This document shows positions 30,250 to 39,650 of a DNA stretch of 64,000 nucleotides, in pieces (position 1 is the first letter of the stretch; the number at the start of each line of letters is the position of its first letter). Below the pieces are notes generated by a model. That model was given only the letters and a program-made list of their open reading frames with translations. It ran no database searches and was not told where the DNA came from. The translations under genes and the position numbers were made by a program. Source of the stretch: Pseudolabrys taiwanensis. Its GTDB lineage: Bacteria > Pseudomonadota > Alphaproteobacteria > Rhizobiales > Xanthobacteraceae. The stretch lies in NCBI RefSeq assembly GCF_003367395.1, contig NZ_CP031417.1, positions 4,588,001 through 4,652,000 on the forward strand. Reading direction: 5' to 3'.

Positions 30250-31416
30250 TCAAGGTCCTAAAGAGAGAAGGATGGCGGCGGTGTCGTCGGATGCCGGCCG
30301 GCCGGCCTCGAATTGGCGAACATTGACCAGGAGGCGCTGCAGCGGCGCCGGGTCGGAGGGCTCGAGCGATGTCACGAAGGTGGCGACCCGTTCGTCGCCA
30401 TAGAGGGCGCCGTCAGGATCGTTTGCCTCGGTGAACCCGTCCGTGACGACGAGCAGCCGATCGCCCGGCGTGAGCGACACTGCATCTGGCTTGTATCTCG
30501 CGCTTTCGTCGAGACCGAGCGGTGGACCGCTCAGCAGATCCAATCGCGTCAGCGCGCCATTGGCATTGCGGTGATAGGGAGGGATATGCCCGGCGCGCAC
30601 GTATGTGAGACGTCCGCTTGTAACGTGGAGAGTGGCGAGCAGGAAGGTAACAAACATGCAGCCGGAGTTGCCTTCGGCTAGTGCCGCATTCAGCAGACCG
30701 ACGGCGCGCTCGGGCGCGCTGAAGAGCTCCGCGGCGTCCGGACGGCTGGCAAGCGCGCGGGTCATGGCATGCGTCCGGGCCATCATCAGCGCGGCACCGG
30801 CGCCCTTGTCGGACACGTCCCCGAGCGCCAGCACGACGAGATCCGGCCCGATCGGGAAATGATCGACCAGGTCGCCGCCGACCTCTTTTGCCGGCTCGAG
30901 CACCACATCGATTGTGAGCGCGCGGCCGGACATCGTTCCGGCAAAGCGCGGCGGCACGAGCGACAATTGCAGCGTCCGTGCTTCATTGAGCTCGGATTGT
31001 TTGCGCCGCAACTCTTCGCGGGTGAGGTCGCGCATCTGCTTCTTCTCGAGCGTCGCGAGAACGCGGGCCCGCAGCAGAATGGGATTGAACGGCTTGAAGA
31101 TGAAGTCGTCGGCGCCAAGCTCGATACACCGCACCACCGGCTCGATCTCGTTCAGCGCCGAGATCACGATCACCGGCAGATCGTTGATGCGTCCGTCCTT
31201 CTTGAGCGCTTCGAGCACGCCAAATCCGTCGAGCTCCGGCATCATGATGTCGAGCAGGACAAGGTCGTAGGCCTTCGCCGCGATGGCGGCGAGCGCCTCG
31301 ATGCCGTTCTCCGCCTGATCGATCGCGCTGAAACCGAGCCGTTGCAGCCGACGCATCAGCAAGTCCCGGTTCTCGGGGACGTCGTCGACGACAAGGATCC
31401 GAGCCTTGTTGATCAT
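30250..31416 (-). CDS. response regulator with PP2C/SpoIIE phosphatase output (RsbU-like)
   Basis: Protein of 388 residues: an N-terminal receiver with phospho-acceptor Asp56 (LVLLDIMMPELDG) and FKPF lysine, a coiled linker (about 120-150), and a SpoIIE-type PP2C phosphatase. Its metal-binding acidic residues lie in VGGDLVDHFPI, LALGDVSDKGAGAALMMA, VTDGFTEAND and SDDTAAILL. This is the usual form in which a two-component signal is turned into dephosphorylation of a STAS protein. The start ATG overlaps the stop of the Na/Pi gene as ATGA (31413-31416), so the two are translationally coupled. Confidence 0.94.
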   Translation of the reverse strand: MINKARILVVDDVPENRDLLMRRLQRLGFSAIDQAENGIEALAAIAAKAYDLVLLDIMMPELDGFGVLEALKKDGRINDLPVIVISALNEIEPVVRCIELGADDFIFKPFNPILLRARVLATLEKKQMRDLTREELRRKQSELNEARTLQLSLVPPRFAGTMSGRALTIDVVLEPAKEVGGDLVDHFPIGPDLVVLALGDVSDKGAGAALMMARTHAMTRALASRPDAAELFSAPERAVGLLNAALAEGNSGCMFVTFLLATLHVTSGRLTYVRAGHIPPYHRNANGALTRLDLLSGPPLGLDESARYKPDAVSLTPGDRLLVVTDGFTEANDPDGALYGDERVATFVTSLEPSDPAPLQRLLVNVRQFEAGRPASDDTAAILLSLGP

Positions 31417-33047
31417 GACGCTACCACGAGTGGTTGACGCTCCGCGGTATGTTCGGGGGAGAACAAGAGCGCGGTGCGCCGCGCCAGCCAGACAATACGC
31501 TCGAACAGCATGGTGGCCGCGAACAGCGCTTCCTGTGCCTTGGCCGGCATATCCGGGTCCTCGCGTAGGACGCGCTGCCGGATCCGCTCCATCAGTTCGT
31601 CGCGATAGGTCAGCAGAGCAAGCGTCATTTCCCGTTCCGACTGGTCGTCAGTGTCTGCCGCGTCCGCCAACGCCATCAAGAGGGTATGCAGGGCCTCGGT
31701 CATCTGATCGGCGACGCGTCCGCTCGGCGGCGATTGACGCGCAAGTTTGCAAGTTTGGACGAACTCGTCCAGGCTCTCGTACAAGGCGTTCAGGTTGGCG
31801 GTGCGGTGCTGCAGGCGTACCGCCTTCTCGCGGTCGATCCGGTCGAGGCTCGATTCGAGAATTGATCCGAGAAACCTGGCCATCGCGGCCGTGATGGTAG
31901 CGGATGCCGTGCGCAGGGTCGCAGGTGGAATTGGCACGCCCTCGGTATCCGCGCGGATCGTGTCCAGCATCGCCGGCAGCCGTTGCAGCAGACGATGCTC
32001 TTCGCGCGCAACTAAATCCAACGCCGTGCTCGGTTCGACTAGAGCGTCCTCGATCAGATAGGCGGGCTTTGACAGCTCCTGAAGCTTGCTGGGCGGAGCG
32101 ATGCGTTCGAGCAGCGGCAGAATTTGATTGATGAAGATCGTTGAGAGCAGGGCGCCGGCGACCTGATACAGGAGAAACAGCCATGCGACTTGAGCGGAGG
32201 CGGAATGCGCGAAAACGCCCGACAGCTCGGCGATCAAGGGTCGCCCGACGACTGCGCCGACCGCCAGGACCGCGAAGACAACGAGAAGACCGGCCAGCTT
32301 CTGCACGATCTGCATGATCGCAATTTGGGCCGCATCGCCGCGATAGGGGAGCGCCACCAGCAGATAGTTGCCGGCAGCGCCAAAGTTGGCGCCGTAGACC
32401 AGCCAAAATGCGCTGGAGACGTCGATCAGCTCGGCATGGGTCGCCGCGACCGCCAATGCGCTTGCGACGGATGACGATTGGCAGAGCAAGGCAAGGCCGG
32501 CGCCGATCAAGAACAGCAGAGCCGGAAACCGGGCCGCCGTTGCGATGAAGCCGTCCTGCATAAGACCGTCGCGCAACGGCTCGGTTCCTTCTTTCAGCAT
32601 TTGCATGCCGATGAAGAGCAGTCCGAGTCCGAGCACCGTTCCCACCGCGTGGCGGATACGGTCGGTGCGATCGAGGCCGAAATAGACCGCCACGCCCGCT
32701 AAGGCGACGAGATAGCTCGCGGCCAGCCGCAAATCGACTGCGACCAGAATGACCAGCAGTGACAGGCCGACATTCGACCAGATCGGAATGAGGATCGCGC
32801 GGCGTTTGTCGATCATGCCGGCGCTCACCAGACCGATCATCACGGACGTGACGGCATTGGTGCTTTGGGTTATCGCGCCGGCGATCGAACCGAAAATGGC
32901 CGCCAGTATCGGCTGGCCGCCCAGCCGGCTGAGCACGTTCCTGAGACGACGGCCGGCGAGGGGTACGAGATGGGACGAGACGAAATGAACGCCGCAGAAA
33001 AATAGCCCAAGGCCAGTCAGAAACGGCGCAATTGTATGCATCTGCAC
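31413..33047 (-). CDS. Na/Pi-cotransporter II-like membrane protein with PhoU-like C-terminus
   Basis: Protein of 544 residues. The first 320 residues carry about eight membrane helices with the two inverted Q-S-S/T motifs of the Na/Pi family: GAITQSTNAVTS near 60 and ALLCQSSSVASAL near 187. The last 200 residues are helical and PhoU-like, without membrane helices. The family takes up phosphate with sodium, but members with this C-terminal part may also signal. ATGA overlap with the RsbU-like gene and placement in a partner-switching operon suggest a sensing or controlled-transport role here. The start at 33047 (MQMHTIAPFL) is just before the first helix. Confidence 0.88.
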   Translation of the reverse strand: MQMHTIAPFLTGLGLFFCGVHFVSSHLVPLAGRRLRNVLSRLGGQPILAAIFGSIAGAITQSTNAVTSVMIGLVSAGMIDKRRAILIPIWSNVGLSLLVILVAVDLRLAASYLVALAGVAVYFGLDRTDRIRHAVGTVLGLGLLFIGMQMLKEGTEPLRDGLMQDGFIATAARFPALLFLIGAGLALLCQSSSVASALAVAATHAELIDVSSAFWLVYGANFGAAGNYLLVALPYRGDAAQIAIMQIVQKLAGLLVVFAVLAVGAVVGRPLIAELSGVFAHSASAQVAWLFLLYQVAGALLSTIFINQILPLLERIAPPSKLQELSKPAYLIEDALVEPSTALDLVAREEHRLLQRLPAMLDTIRADTEGVPIPPATLRTASATITAAMARFLGSILESSLDRIDREKAVRLQHRTANLNALYESLDEFVQTCKLARQSPPSGRVADQMTEALHTLLMALADAADTDDQSEREMTLALLTYRDELMERIRQRVLREDPDMPAKAQEALFAATMLFERIVWLARRTALLFSPEHTAERQPLVVAS

Positions 33048-33200
33048 GATCCGGACGAGTGACCAGTCAAAGTTAACAAATGGTTGGCTCGGTCAGCAGC
33101 AATCCGATCGTCCGTGAATTACTGAGCCCGCCAGCACCGGCCAGCAAGCTCGCCTTGTCCATCACAGGTTTGGAAAAGTCAAAGGCGCAATGAAGCGCAG

Positions 33201-33515
33201 CTACGCCGCGCCACCGGATTGCACGTTCAAAATGTCGCCGAGTCCCGAGGTCGTAATGATTTCGAGAACCGCCGGGCTCGGATTGGCGACGATCATGGTT
33301 CCGCCGCGCCGGCTGATGGCCTTCGCCGCGGCGACCAAATGCCGAAGTCCGATCGACGCTACGAATGTGACGCCGGACATGTCGACCGTGAGCGTGTCCT
33401 TGGACCCCGACAATGTCGCAAGCGGAAGTGCGACAACGTCGGCTCCAGTAATATCCAGCCGACCGTTCAGCACCACTGTCGCGGCTGGCCCGGCATCGTC
33501 GATGGCAATCTGCAT
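33201..33515 (-). CDS. STAS-domain anti-sigma-factor antagonist, second copy
   Basis: Single STAS domain of 104 residues with the conserved serine Ser54 in TFVASIGLRHLV. It is clearly a different paralogue from the STAS protein at 29476. It lies 153 bases upstream of the Na/Pi gene on the same strand and is probably the first gene of the same transcript or of a linked one. It could be a second substrate of the RsbW-like kinase, which would make the switch two-branched. Confidence 0.87.
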   Translation of the reverse strand: MQIAIDDAGPAATVVLNGRLDITGADVVALPLATLSGSKDTLTVDMSGVTFVASIGLRHLVAAAKAISRRGGTMIVANPSPAVLEIITTSGLGDILNVQSGGAA

Positions 33516-33652
33516 GAGAAGCTCCTTTTCGGCCGCATTGGGCGCCGATTTTCATGACAGCTTGGTGACAGAAAAAGTAACGGGAGCTTAGTGATAATGA
33601 ATAGTGGGCGACGCTTAGGTCGCCCTGACGCTCTTGCCGCGTCGACGCCAAG

Positions 33653-33686
33653 GCACATGCCGGCCCGCTGTTCGGGTGGCATGTGC
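33653..33686. terminator. strong hairpin downstream of hyuB
   Basis: Perfect 9-base inverted repeat GCACATGCC (33653-33661) / GGCATGTGC (33678-33686), with an inner CCCG/CGGG pair in the loop. It lies just 3' of hyuB on minus. No run of T follows, so it may act as a Rho-dependent or RNA-stabilising hairpin. Confidence 0.55.
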
Positions 33687-33709
33687 GCGTTGGGATCGGC
33701 GTTCTTTGT

Positions 33710-35257
33710 TCAGCCGCGTCCGTAGCCGCCGCCGCCCGGCGTCTCCAGTGTCACGTCGTCGCCCGCTTTCATGACCATCTTGCGGGCTTCGCTGACGCTC
33801 TTGCCGTTGACGAGGAAGCGGCCGGCTTCACCCGGCGCGCCGCCATCCAGGCCTTCCGGGGGCAGGCTCGTGCGGCTCGCCACCGCGTTGAGCAGCCAGT
33901 CGCTATCGGTCCGCATCCGCCACTGGATGATCTGGCCGTCGCCGCCGCGCGATGCGCCGGCGCCGCCCGAGCCCTCGCGGATCTCCTTGCGGGTGAACAG
34001 GATCGGCATCGACGCCTCCAGCACCTCCACCGGCACGGCGGCGACGCCGGTCGGATAGCACGTGGCCGAGGGGCCGGACTTGGTCTGGCGCGCGCCCATG
34101 CCGCCGGAGTAGTTGAACATCGAGGATGTGAACGGCGTGCCGTTCGCATTCTTGCCCTGGATCTGGATCGTCCACACGGCGCCGGAACCTTCGGCCAACA
34201 CGCGGTCCGGCATCACATGGTACAGCGCCTTGAGGATCGGCATGGGCACATACATGCCGACGACATGCCGCGCATTCACCGGTGCCGGGTACTTGCAGTT
34301 CACGATGCAGCCCTCGGGCGCCACGACCTTGATCGGCGCGAGGCTGCCGAAGTTGTTCGGCAGTTCCGGATCGAGGCAGGAGCGAATCGCGAAGGTTGAA
34401 TAGGCGTGGGTGTAGTTCATCACCACGTTGATGCCGTGCGGGCTCGGACCCGAGCTGCCGGTGAAATCGATGGTGATGGTGCCGTCCTTGGCGTCCACCG
34501 TGACGGCCGTCTTGAGCGTGATGACATCGCCGCCGGGAACGTCGAACGAGCTCTCGCCGTGATAGGTGCCGGGCTTCAGCTTGCGGATCGACTCGCGCGT
34601 CGCTTTCTCCGAACGCGAGATGATCTCCTCCGAAAGTTCATCGATGTCGTCGTAGCCCTGCCGGTCGAGCAGCGCCGACAAGCGCTTGCAGGCGAGACGG
34701 GCGCTCGAGACCTGCGCGGCGAGATCGCCGAACACGTGATCGGGCGTGCGCACATTGGTGCGGATCATATGGTGCAGTGTCTGGTTCGGCTCGCCCGCGT
34801 CGTAAAGCTTGAGCATGGGAATCCAAAGGCCTTCCTCATGCACGTCGCGGGCGCCGGCACCGACACCATAGCCGCCAATATCGGTGTGATGAATGGTCGA
34901 GCCGAAAAAGCCGATCAGTTTGCCCTTGTGGAAGGCGGGCAGCATCACGGTGATGTCGAAGAAGTGGCCCGCCGACAGCCACGGATCGTTGGTGATCAGC
35001 ACGTCGCCTTCACGCAATGTCTGCGTCGGGAAGGCGTCGACGAAGTGCTTTCCGGCGGCGGCAAGCGAGTTGATGTGTCCCGGCGTACCCGTCACGGCCT
35101 GCGCCACCATGCGACCTTGCCGGTCGAACAAGGCGTTGGCCAAGTCGCCGGCCTCGCGCACGATCGGGCTGAAGGCGATCCGCTGCAGTGCCTTGGCCTG
35201 CTCGCTGACGATGCTGATCAGATTGCTCCAGACGATTTCAAGTTCAATGCCGTCCAT
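33710..35257 (-). CDS. hyuB: hydantoinase B / oxoprolinase family subunit
   Basis: HyuB-type subunit of 515 residues of an ATP-dependent hydantoinase/5-oxoprolinase (also related to the acetone carboxylase alpha subunit). It has the family pieces REAGDLANALFDRQGRMVAQ, TGTPGHINSL, LREGDVLITNDPWLSAGH, STIHHTDIGG and the C-terminal GGDGQIIQWR and GGGGYGRG. It pairs with HyuA, encoded four bases upstream. The substrate ring compound cannot be read from sequence. Confidence 0.9.
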   Translation of the reverse strand: MDGIELEIVWSNLISIVSEQAKALQRIAFSPIVREAGDLANALFDRQGRMVAQAVTGTPGHINSLAAAGKHFVDAFPTQTLREGDVLITNDPWLSAGHFFDITVMLPAFHKGKLIGFFGSTIHHTDIGGYGVGAGARDVHEEGLWIPMLKLYDAGEPNQTLHHMIRTNVRTPDHVFGDLAAQVSSARLACKRLSALLDRQGYDDIDELSEEIISRSEKATRESIRKLKPGTYHGESSFDVPGGDVITLKTAVTVDAKDGTITIDFTGSSGPSPHGINVVMNYTHAYSTFAIRSCLDPELPNNFGSLAPIKVVAPEGCIVNCKYPAPVNARHVVGMYVPMPILKALYHVMPDRVLAEGSGAVWTIQIQGKNANGTPFTSSMFNYSGGMGARQTKSGPSATCYPTGVAAVPVEVLEASMPILFTRKEIREGSGGAGASRGGDGQIIQWRMRTDSDWLLNAVASRTSLPPEGLDGGAPGEAGRFLVNGKSVSEARKMVMKAGDDVTLETPGGGGYGRG

Positions 35258-35262
35258 GTCGC

Positions 35263-37329
35263 CTACTCCTTCGTCGCCATGATGCAGCCGGTCGCGTCCA
35301 CTTTGGCGCGCCAGCCCGGCAGGATGATGATCGTGGTTTCGCGTTCTTCGATGATCGCCGGCCCGTCGACCGCCTGTCCCTTGGCCAGGGCCTTGCGGGC
35401 ATAGACGGGTGTATCGACGTCGCGCCCATTGAAACGCGCGCTACGTTTGCCGGTCGGCTTTGCGGGTGAACCCTGTAGCGCGGCTTTGCTGTCGCGGGCG
35501 GCGAGGGGGCCGGTCGCGACCAGGCGCCAGCTTACGATCTCGACATCGACATTGGGCAAACGCAGGCTGTAAAGCTTCTCGTAGCCGTCTTCGAACACCG
35601 AGCGGACCCAGGTCGCGTCGTGCTTCTTGCGCGGGTCGGTGTCGAACCACGCCGTCACCTCGTTCTGCTGGCCGAAGTAACGCAGATCGGCGCCAAACTG
35701 GAATGTGAGATCCGCTGCCTTGCAGCCGGCGCTCGCCAGTCCGGCGCTCGCGTCGGCGACCAGCTTGGTGATGACGCGGTCGACATCGTCCCAGTTCAGA
35801 GCCGAGAGGCGGGAGAGGGCGCCCTGGCTGAGATCGAGGCGGGGCGGCGTCACCAGCGTGCCGAAGGCCGACAGCACGCTCGCGAGCGGCGGATAGATGA
35901 CCATCGGGCTTTCGAGCAAGTCGGCGACATAGCAGGCGTGCACCGGACCCGCGCCGCCGAAGGCAAACAGGGGAACGCCGCGATAGTCGATGCCACGGTC
36001 GACCGCATGCGCGCGAGCGGCGGCTGTCATCGACTCGCCGACCACGCGGTAGATGCCGGCCGCGACGTCGCGGGTCGAGGTACCGAGCTTCTCGCCGAGC
36101 TTGGCGAGCTGCTTCTCGGCGCCGGCCAGATCGAGCTTCATGTCGCCGCCGAGGAAGTTGTCGGCGCTGAGGTAGCCGAGCACGAGATCTGCATCGGTGA
36201 CGGTGGCATTCTGGCCGCCGCGACCATAGGCGACCGGACCGGGCGTCGAGCCGGCGCTTTGCGGCCCGACCTTCAAGAGTCCCAGATTGCTCACCGAAGC
36301 GATGCTGCCGCCGCCCGCGCCGATCTCGATCATGTCGACTGACGGAATGAGGATCGGCAGGCCGCTGCCGGACTTGAAGCGATAGATGCGGTCGACTTCG
36401 AAATCGCCGGTGATCAGCGGATGCCGATCTTCGATGATGCAGGCTTTCGCGGTGGTGCCGCCCATGTCGAACGACAGAAGCCGGTCGAGGCCGAGCACCT
36501 CGGCATAATACGCGGCGGCGAGCGCGCCGGCGGCCGGTCCGGATTCCACCATACGCACGGGGAATTTCTTGGCGATGTCGATGCCGATCACGCCGCCGTT
36601 GCTGAGCATGATCAGGGGGTCGTTGGCGAAGCCGCGCTTTTTGAGGCCGTCGCGCAAGGCGTCCAGATAAGGCCCCGTGATCGGCGCCGTATAGGCGTTC
36701 ATCACGGCCGTCGACGTGCGCGGATATTCGCGAATCTGCGGCGCGACATCGGATGAGATCGAGACGTACATGGCCGGCGCACGCTCCTGCACGATCTCCC
36801 GCATCGCGCGCTCGTTGGCCGGGTTGAGATAAGCGTTGAGGAATGAGATGGCGACCGAGACGACGCCCTTGGCCTTCAGCTCATCGACCAGGGCGGCGGC
36901 TTTTGCCTTGTCGAGCGGCGTCATCACCTCGCCGGTGGCAAGCACGCGTTCCGGCACGCCGAAGGTCATGTCACGCGAGACGAGCTGTTCGGGGAACTCG
37001 ATCTGCGGATCGAACATCTCGTAGCGATGTTCGTCCTTGATGGTGAGGATGTCGCGGAAGCCTTCGGTGACGATCAGGGCCGTGAGCGGTCCTTTGCGTT
37101 CGATCACCGCGTTGGTCACCACGGTGGTGGCATGCACCACGACGTCGGTGACGGCATCGGACTTGATGGCCGCTTTCCCGAGGATGGAATCGACGGCCCG
37201 GAAGAAACCGACGTCGAGACTCTCAGGCGTGGTCAGGGTCTTGTCGACCCAGGTCTGGCCGGAGGCATCACGCAGAACGACGTCGGTAAAAGTCCCGCCA
37301 ATATCAACGGCCAAGGCATAATTCGGCAT
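35263..37329 (-). CDS. hyuA: hydantoinase A / oxoprolinase family subunit
   Basis: HyuA-type ATPase subunit of 688 residues. The N-terminus has the actin-like phosphate-binding VDIGGTFTDVVL, then VVHATTVVTNAVIERKG, and GGVIGIDIAKKFPVRMVESGPAAGALAA with FDMGGTTAKACII; the C-terminus is the hydantoinase A domain. It hydrolyses a cyclic amide with ATP together with HyuB. The ATG at 37329 gives MPNYALAVDIGGTF; a GTG five codons upstream is possible. Divergent from an IclR gene across a 270-base region, so IclR control is likely, and linked to a branched-chain-type importer. Confidence 0.92.
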   Translation of the reverse strand: MPNYALAVDIGGTFTDVVLRDASGQTWVDKTLTTPESLDVGFFRAVDSILGKAAIKSDAVTDVVVHATTVVTNAVIERKGPLTALIVTEGFRDILTIKDEHRYEMFDPQIEFPEQLVSRDMTFGVPERVLATGEVMTPLDKAKAAALVDELKAKGVVSVAISFLNAYLNPANERAMREIVQERAPAMYVSISSDVAPQIREYPRTSTAVMNAYTAPITGPYLDALRDGLKKRGFANDPLIMLSNGGVIGIDIAKKFPVRMVESGPAAGALAAAYYAEVLGLDRLLSFDMGGTTAKACIIEDRHPLITGDFEVDRIYRFKSGSGLPILIPSVDMIEIGAGGGSIASVSNLGLLKVGPQSAGSTPGPVAYGRGGQNATVTDADLVLGYLSADNFLGGDMKLDLAGAEKQLAKLGEKLGTSTRDVAAGIYRVVGESMTAAARAHAVDRGIDYRGVPLFAFGGAGPVHACYVADLLESPMVIYPPLASVLSAFGTLVTPPRLDLSQGALSRLSALNWDDVDRVITKLVADASAGLASAGCKAADLTFQFGADLRYFGQQNEVTAWFDTDPRKKHDATWVRSVFEDGYEKLYSLRLPNVDVEIVSWRLVATGPLAARDSKAALQGSPAKPTGKRSARFNGRDVDTPVYARKALAKGQAVDGPAIIEERETTIIILPGWRAKVDATGCIMATKE

Positions 37330-37479
37330 TCGGCACGCCCTCACGTTTCCTATTTAGTTTTTTATAGCGATACTGTGTTCCGATTTATAACTACACGAGC
37401 TTCGATTTTCCTGTCAAATTGCGCATCCTGGTTGACAGCCCCGAGCGGTCGCCTATAGCCTGTCATGAAATTTTAGAAC

Positions 37480-37497
37480 CTCGTTTCTCAGAACGAG
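37480..37497. promoter_or_regulatory. candidate IclR operator between hyuA and iclR
   Basis: The 18-base near-palindrome CTCGTTTCTCAGAACGAG has the arms CTCGTT/AACGAG and the inner palindrome TTCTCAGAA. It lies in the AT-rich region between the divergent hyuA and IclR genes, where the repressor should bind. That this is the operator is inference. Confidence 0.45.
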
Positions 37498-37603
37498 ATA
37501 TTGGGCAGGAGACAACCTTGGGTGCGCAGATGCGCAAAGCGGTGAAAAACCGTCGGCAGACCGCGTGTCGCCGCGCATGTGCACGCCCATTGGGGAACCT
37601 GTC

Positions 37604-38455
37604 ATGAAGCTCGAGACGCTCGACCGCAGCGAAGATGACGAGCGCGCTGGCGGCTCCGAACTCATCCAATCGGTCGTGATGACCGGCCAGATCATCGAGG
37701 CGCTCGCCGCCGCCGGCGAGCCGATGCGGCTGACCGCGATCGCCAATCAGCTGGGCGAGCCCAAGGCCAAGATGCACCGGCACCTCTCGACGCTGAAGCA
37801 TTTAGGCTTCGTCGATCAGGATCCGAAGAACGAGACCTACCGTCTTGGTCTCAAGCTCGTGCATATCGGGCAGGCGGCCACCGACCAATTCGATCTGCGC
37901 CGGCTTGCCGAGCCCTACATGGCCCGTTTGCGCGATCTCACCTACCAGACGGTGGTGTTGAGCACGCCGGCCAATGGCGATGCCATCATCGGCGCGGTCG
38001 TCGACAGCCCCAACATGGTGAGCATTTCCGTGCGCCTCGGCTATCGCTTGCCGGCACACGCCTCCGCGCAGGGACGCATCACACTGGCCTTTTCGCCAAG
38101 CGCGATGCAGCAGCGCGTGCTGGCGCGCAAGCTGCAGGCGTTCACGCCACGTACGCTGACCGAGCCCGCGAAGTTGCGCGAACGCCTCGCTCGGATCCGC
38201 GAGGAGCTTTACGACGTCTCCATGGACGAGACTTTGCTCGGCATCTCGGTCGCGGCGGCGCCGATCCTGAATTACGAGAATGAGCTCGTCGGCGCCATCG
38301 GCATCGTCGGTACGACGCAGTATGTGCGCGAGCCGGTCGATCCCGAGCAGTTGAAGCTCTTGCGCGCGTGCACAAAGGCGATCTCGTTGAAGCTCAATTC
38401 GACGGCCTATGAAGGCCTCGGCATTCCAAATTTGCGGGAGTTCATCTTCGACTGA
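37604..38455 (+). CDS. IclR-family transcriptional regulator
   Basis: Protein of 283 residues with an N-terminal winged helix-turn-helix (MTGQIIEALAAAGEPMRLTAIANQLGEPKAKMHRHLSTL in pieces, about 40-80) and a C-terminal IclR effector domain (about 100-270, with LPAHASAQGRI and SVAAAPILNYENELVGAIGIVG). It probably controls the divergent hyuAB and the downstream transporter operon in response to their substrate. The ATG at 37604 has GGGGAACC upstream; the frame is open to a GTG at 37565. The transporter binding protein starts 49 bases after its stop. Confidence 0.9.
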   Translation: MKLETLDRSEDDERAGGSELIQSVVMTGQIIEALAAAGEPMRLTAIANQLGEPKAKMHRHLSTLKHLGFVDQDPKNETYRLGLKLVHIGQAATDQFDLRRLAEPYMARLRDLTYQTVVLSTPANGDAIIGAVVDSPNMVSISVRLGYRLPAHASAQGRITLAFSPSAMQQRVLARKLQAFTPRTLTEPAKLRERLARIREELYDVSMDETLLGISVAAAPILNYENELVGAIGIVGTTQYVREPVDPEQLKLLRACTKAISLKLNSTAYEGLGIPNLREFIFD

Positions 38456-38504
38456 CGCTTGAACGTTCGACAATCATAAACGCTATAAAACAGAGGGAGG
38501 GAAT

Positions 38505-39650
38505 ATGTCGCAATTTCGGTGGGTTTCCGCGCTGCTTATCGGCGGCGTGGCTGCAATGACCGGTGCGCTGACGGCACAGGCGCAAGGCGTCTACAAAGTC
38601 GGTATGTCGGCCGGCCTGACCGGCTACGCAGCGACGGTCGACCGCGCCTGGCGCGATGGCGTCGAGGTGGCGATTGCGGCGATCAACGCCAAAGGCGGCA
38701 TTAATGGCCGCAAGGTCGAACTCGTCGTCGAGGACAATCGCTCCGAGCCGCAAGAGGCGGTGACAGCCTATCGCAAGATGATCTCGTCCGATAAGGCGCA
38801 GGTCTTCGCCAGCGGATGCGTTTCCGCCGGCAACTTCGCGGCGGCGCCGCTCGTCGTGCGCGCGGAAACGCCGATGGTGCTCTGCTCGATCCTGCCGCAG
38901 CAGCCCGATCATGTGAAATGGGCCTTCACCACCATTCCGCCGCCGCGCTTCGAGGTCGAAACGCGGCTCGAATACATCCAGAAGAAAACGCAGATCAAGA
39001 AGATCGGCGTGCTGCACGATCCGTCGCCTTATGCCAACGCGCAAAAGGCGGCAGCCGAGAAGGAGGCCAAGGATTACGGCCTCGAGATCGTCGGCGTCGA
39101 GCAATACAAGACCGACGACGCCGATCTCAGCGTTCAGATCCAGAAGATGTATGCGGCGGGCGCCCGCGCGATCATCAAGATCGGTCTCGGCGGCACGACG
39201 CTCACGGCTGCGAAGAACATCAAGCAGCTCGGTCTCGACATGATCATGCTGACGAGCCTCGAGGACATTGCCGTGTTCCGGCCGGTGGCCGAAGTGCTCG
39301 GCGACAAATTCTTCTTCGTCGCCTCGCCGGCCCAGGTCTACGACGGGCTGACCGACAGCCCGCTCAAGACCGAGATCGGCAAATTCCTGACGCCCTGGCG
39401 CGCCAAGTATCAGGATCGCGATCCGAACTGGGCTGGCCGCGGCTGGGACGCCATGATGCTGATCGCGGCGGCGGCCGAGAAGGCGAAGTCGGTGGATGGG
39501 CCGAAGGTGCGCGACACCTTGGAGACCATGGACAACTTCCAGGGCACCACCGGCATCTATCATTTCTCGGCGACCAACCACCAAGGCATCACCGAGAATC
39601 CGCTGCTGCTCGCCACGATTGTTGGCGGCCAAGTCAAAGTGGTGAAGTGA
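38505..39650 (+). CDS. branched-chain-type ABC transporter substrate-binding protein
   Basis: Periplasmic binding protein of 381 residues of the LivJ/amide-binding type. The signal peptide (about 1-26) ends LTAQAQG. The mature part has KVGMSAGLTGYAATVDRAWRDG, the NAKGGINGRKVELVVEDN motif typical of Leu/Ile/Val-binding proteins, and IGVLHDPSPYA. GAGGGAGGGAAT directly before the ATG is a very strong ribosome binding site, which fits high expression of a binding protein. It is the first gene of the transporter operon and ends as GTGA with livF. The ligand may be the substrate of HyuAB. Confidence 0.92.
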   Translation: MSQFRWVSALLIGGVAAMTGALTAQAQGVYKVGMSAGLTGYAATVDRAWRDGVEVAIAAINAKGGINGRKVELVVEDNRSEPQEAVTAYRKMISSDKAQVFASGCVSAGNFAAAPLVVRAETPMVLCSILPQQPDHVKWAFTTIPPPRFEVETRLEYIQKKTQIKKIGVLHDPSPYANAQKAAAEKEAKDYGLEIVGVEQYKTDDADLSVQIQKMYAAGARAIIKIGLGGTTLTAAKNIKQLGLDMIMLTSLEDIAVFRPVAEVLGDKFFFVASPAQVYDGLTDSPLKTEIGKFLTPWRAKYQDRDPNWAGRGWDAMMLIAAAAEKAKSVDGPKVRDTLETMDNFQGTTGIYHFSATNHQGITENPLLLATIVGGQVKVVK

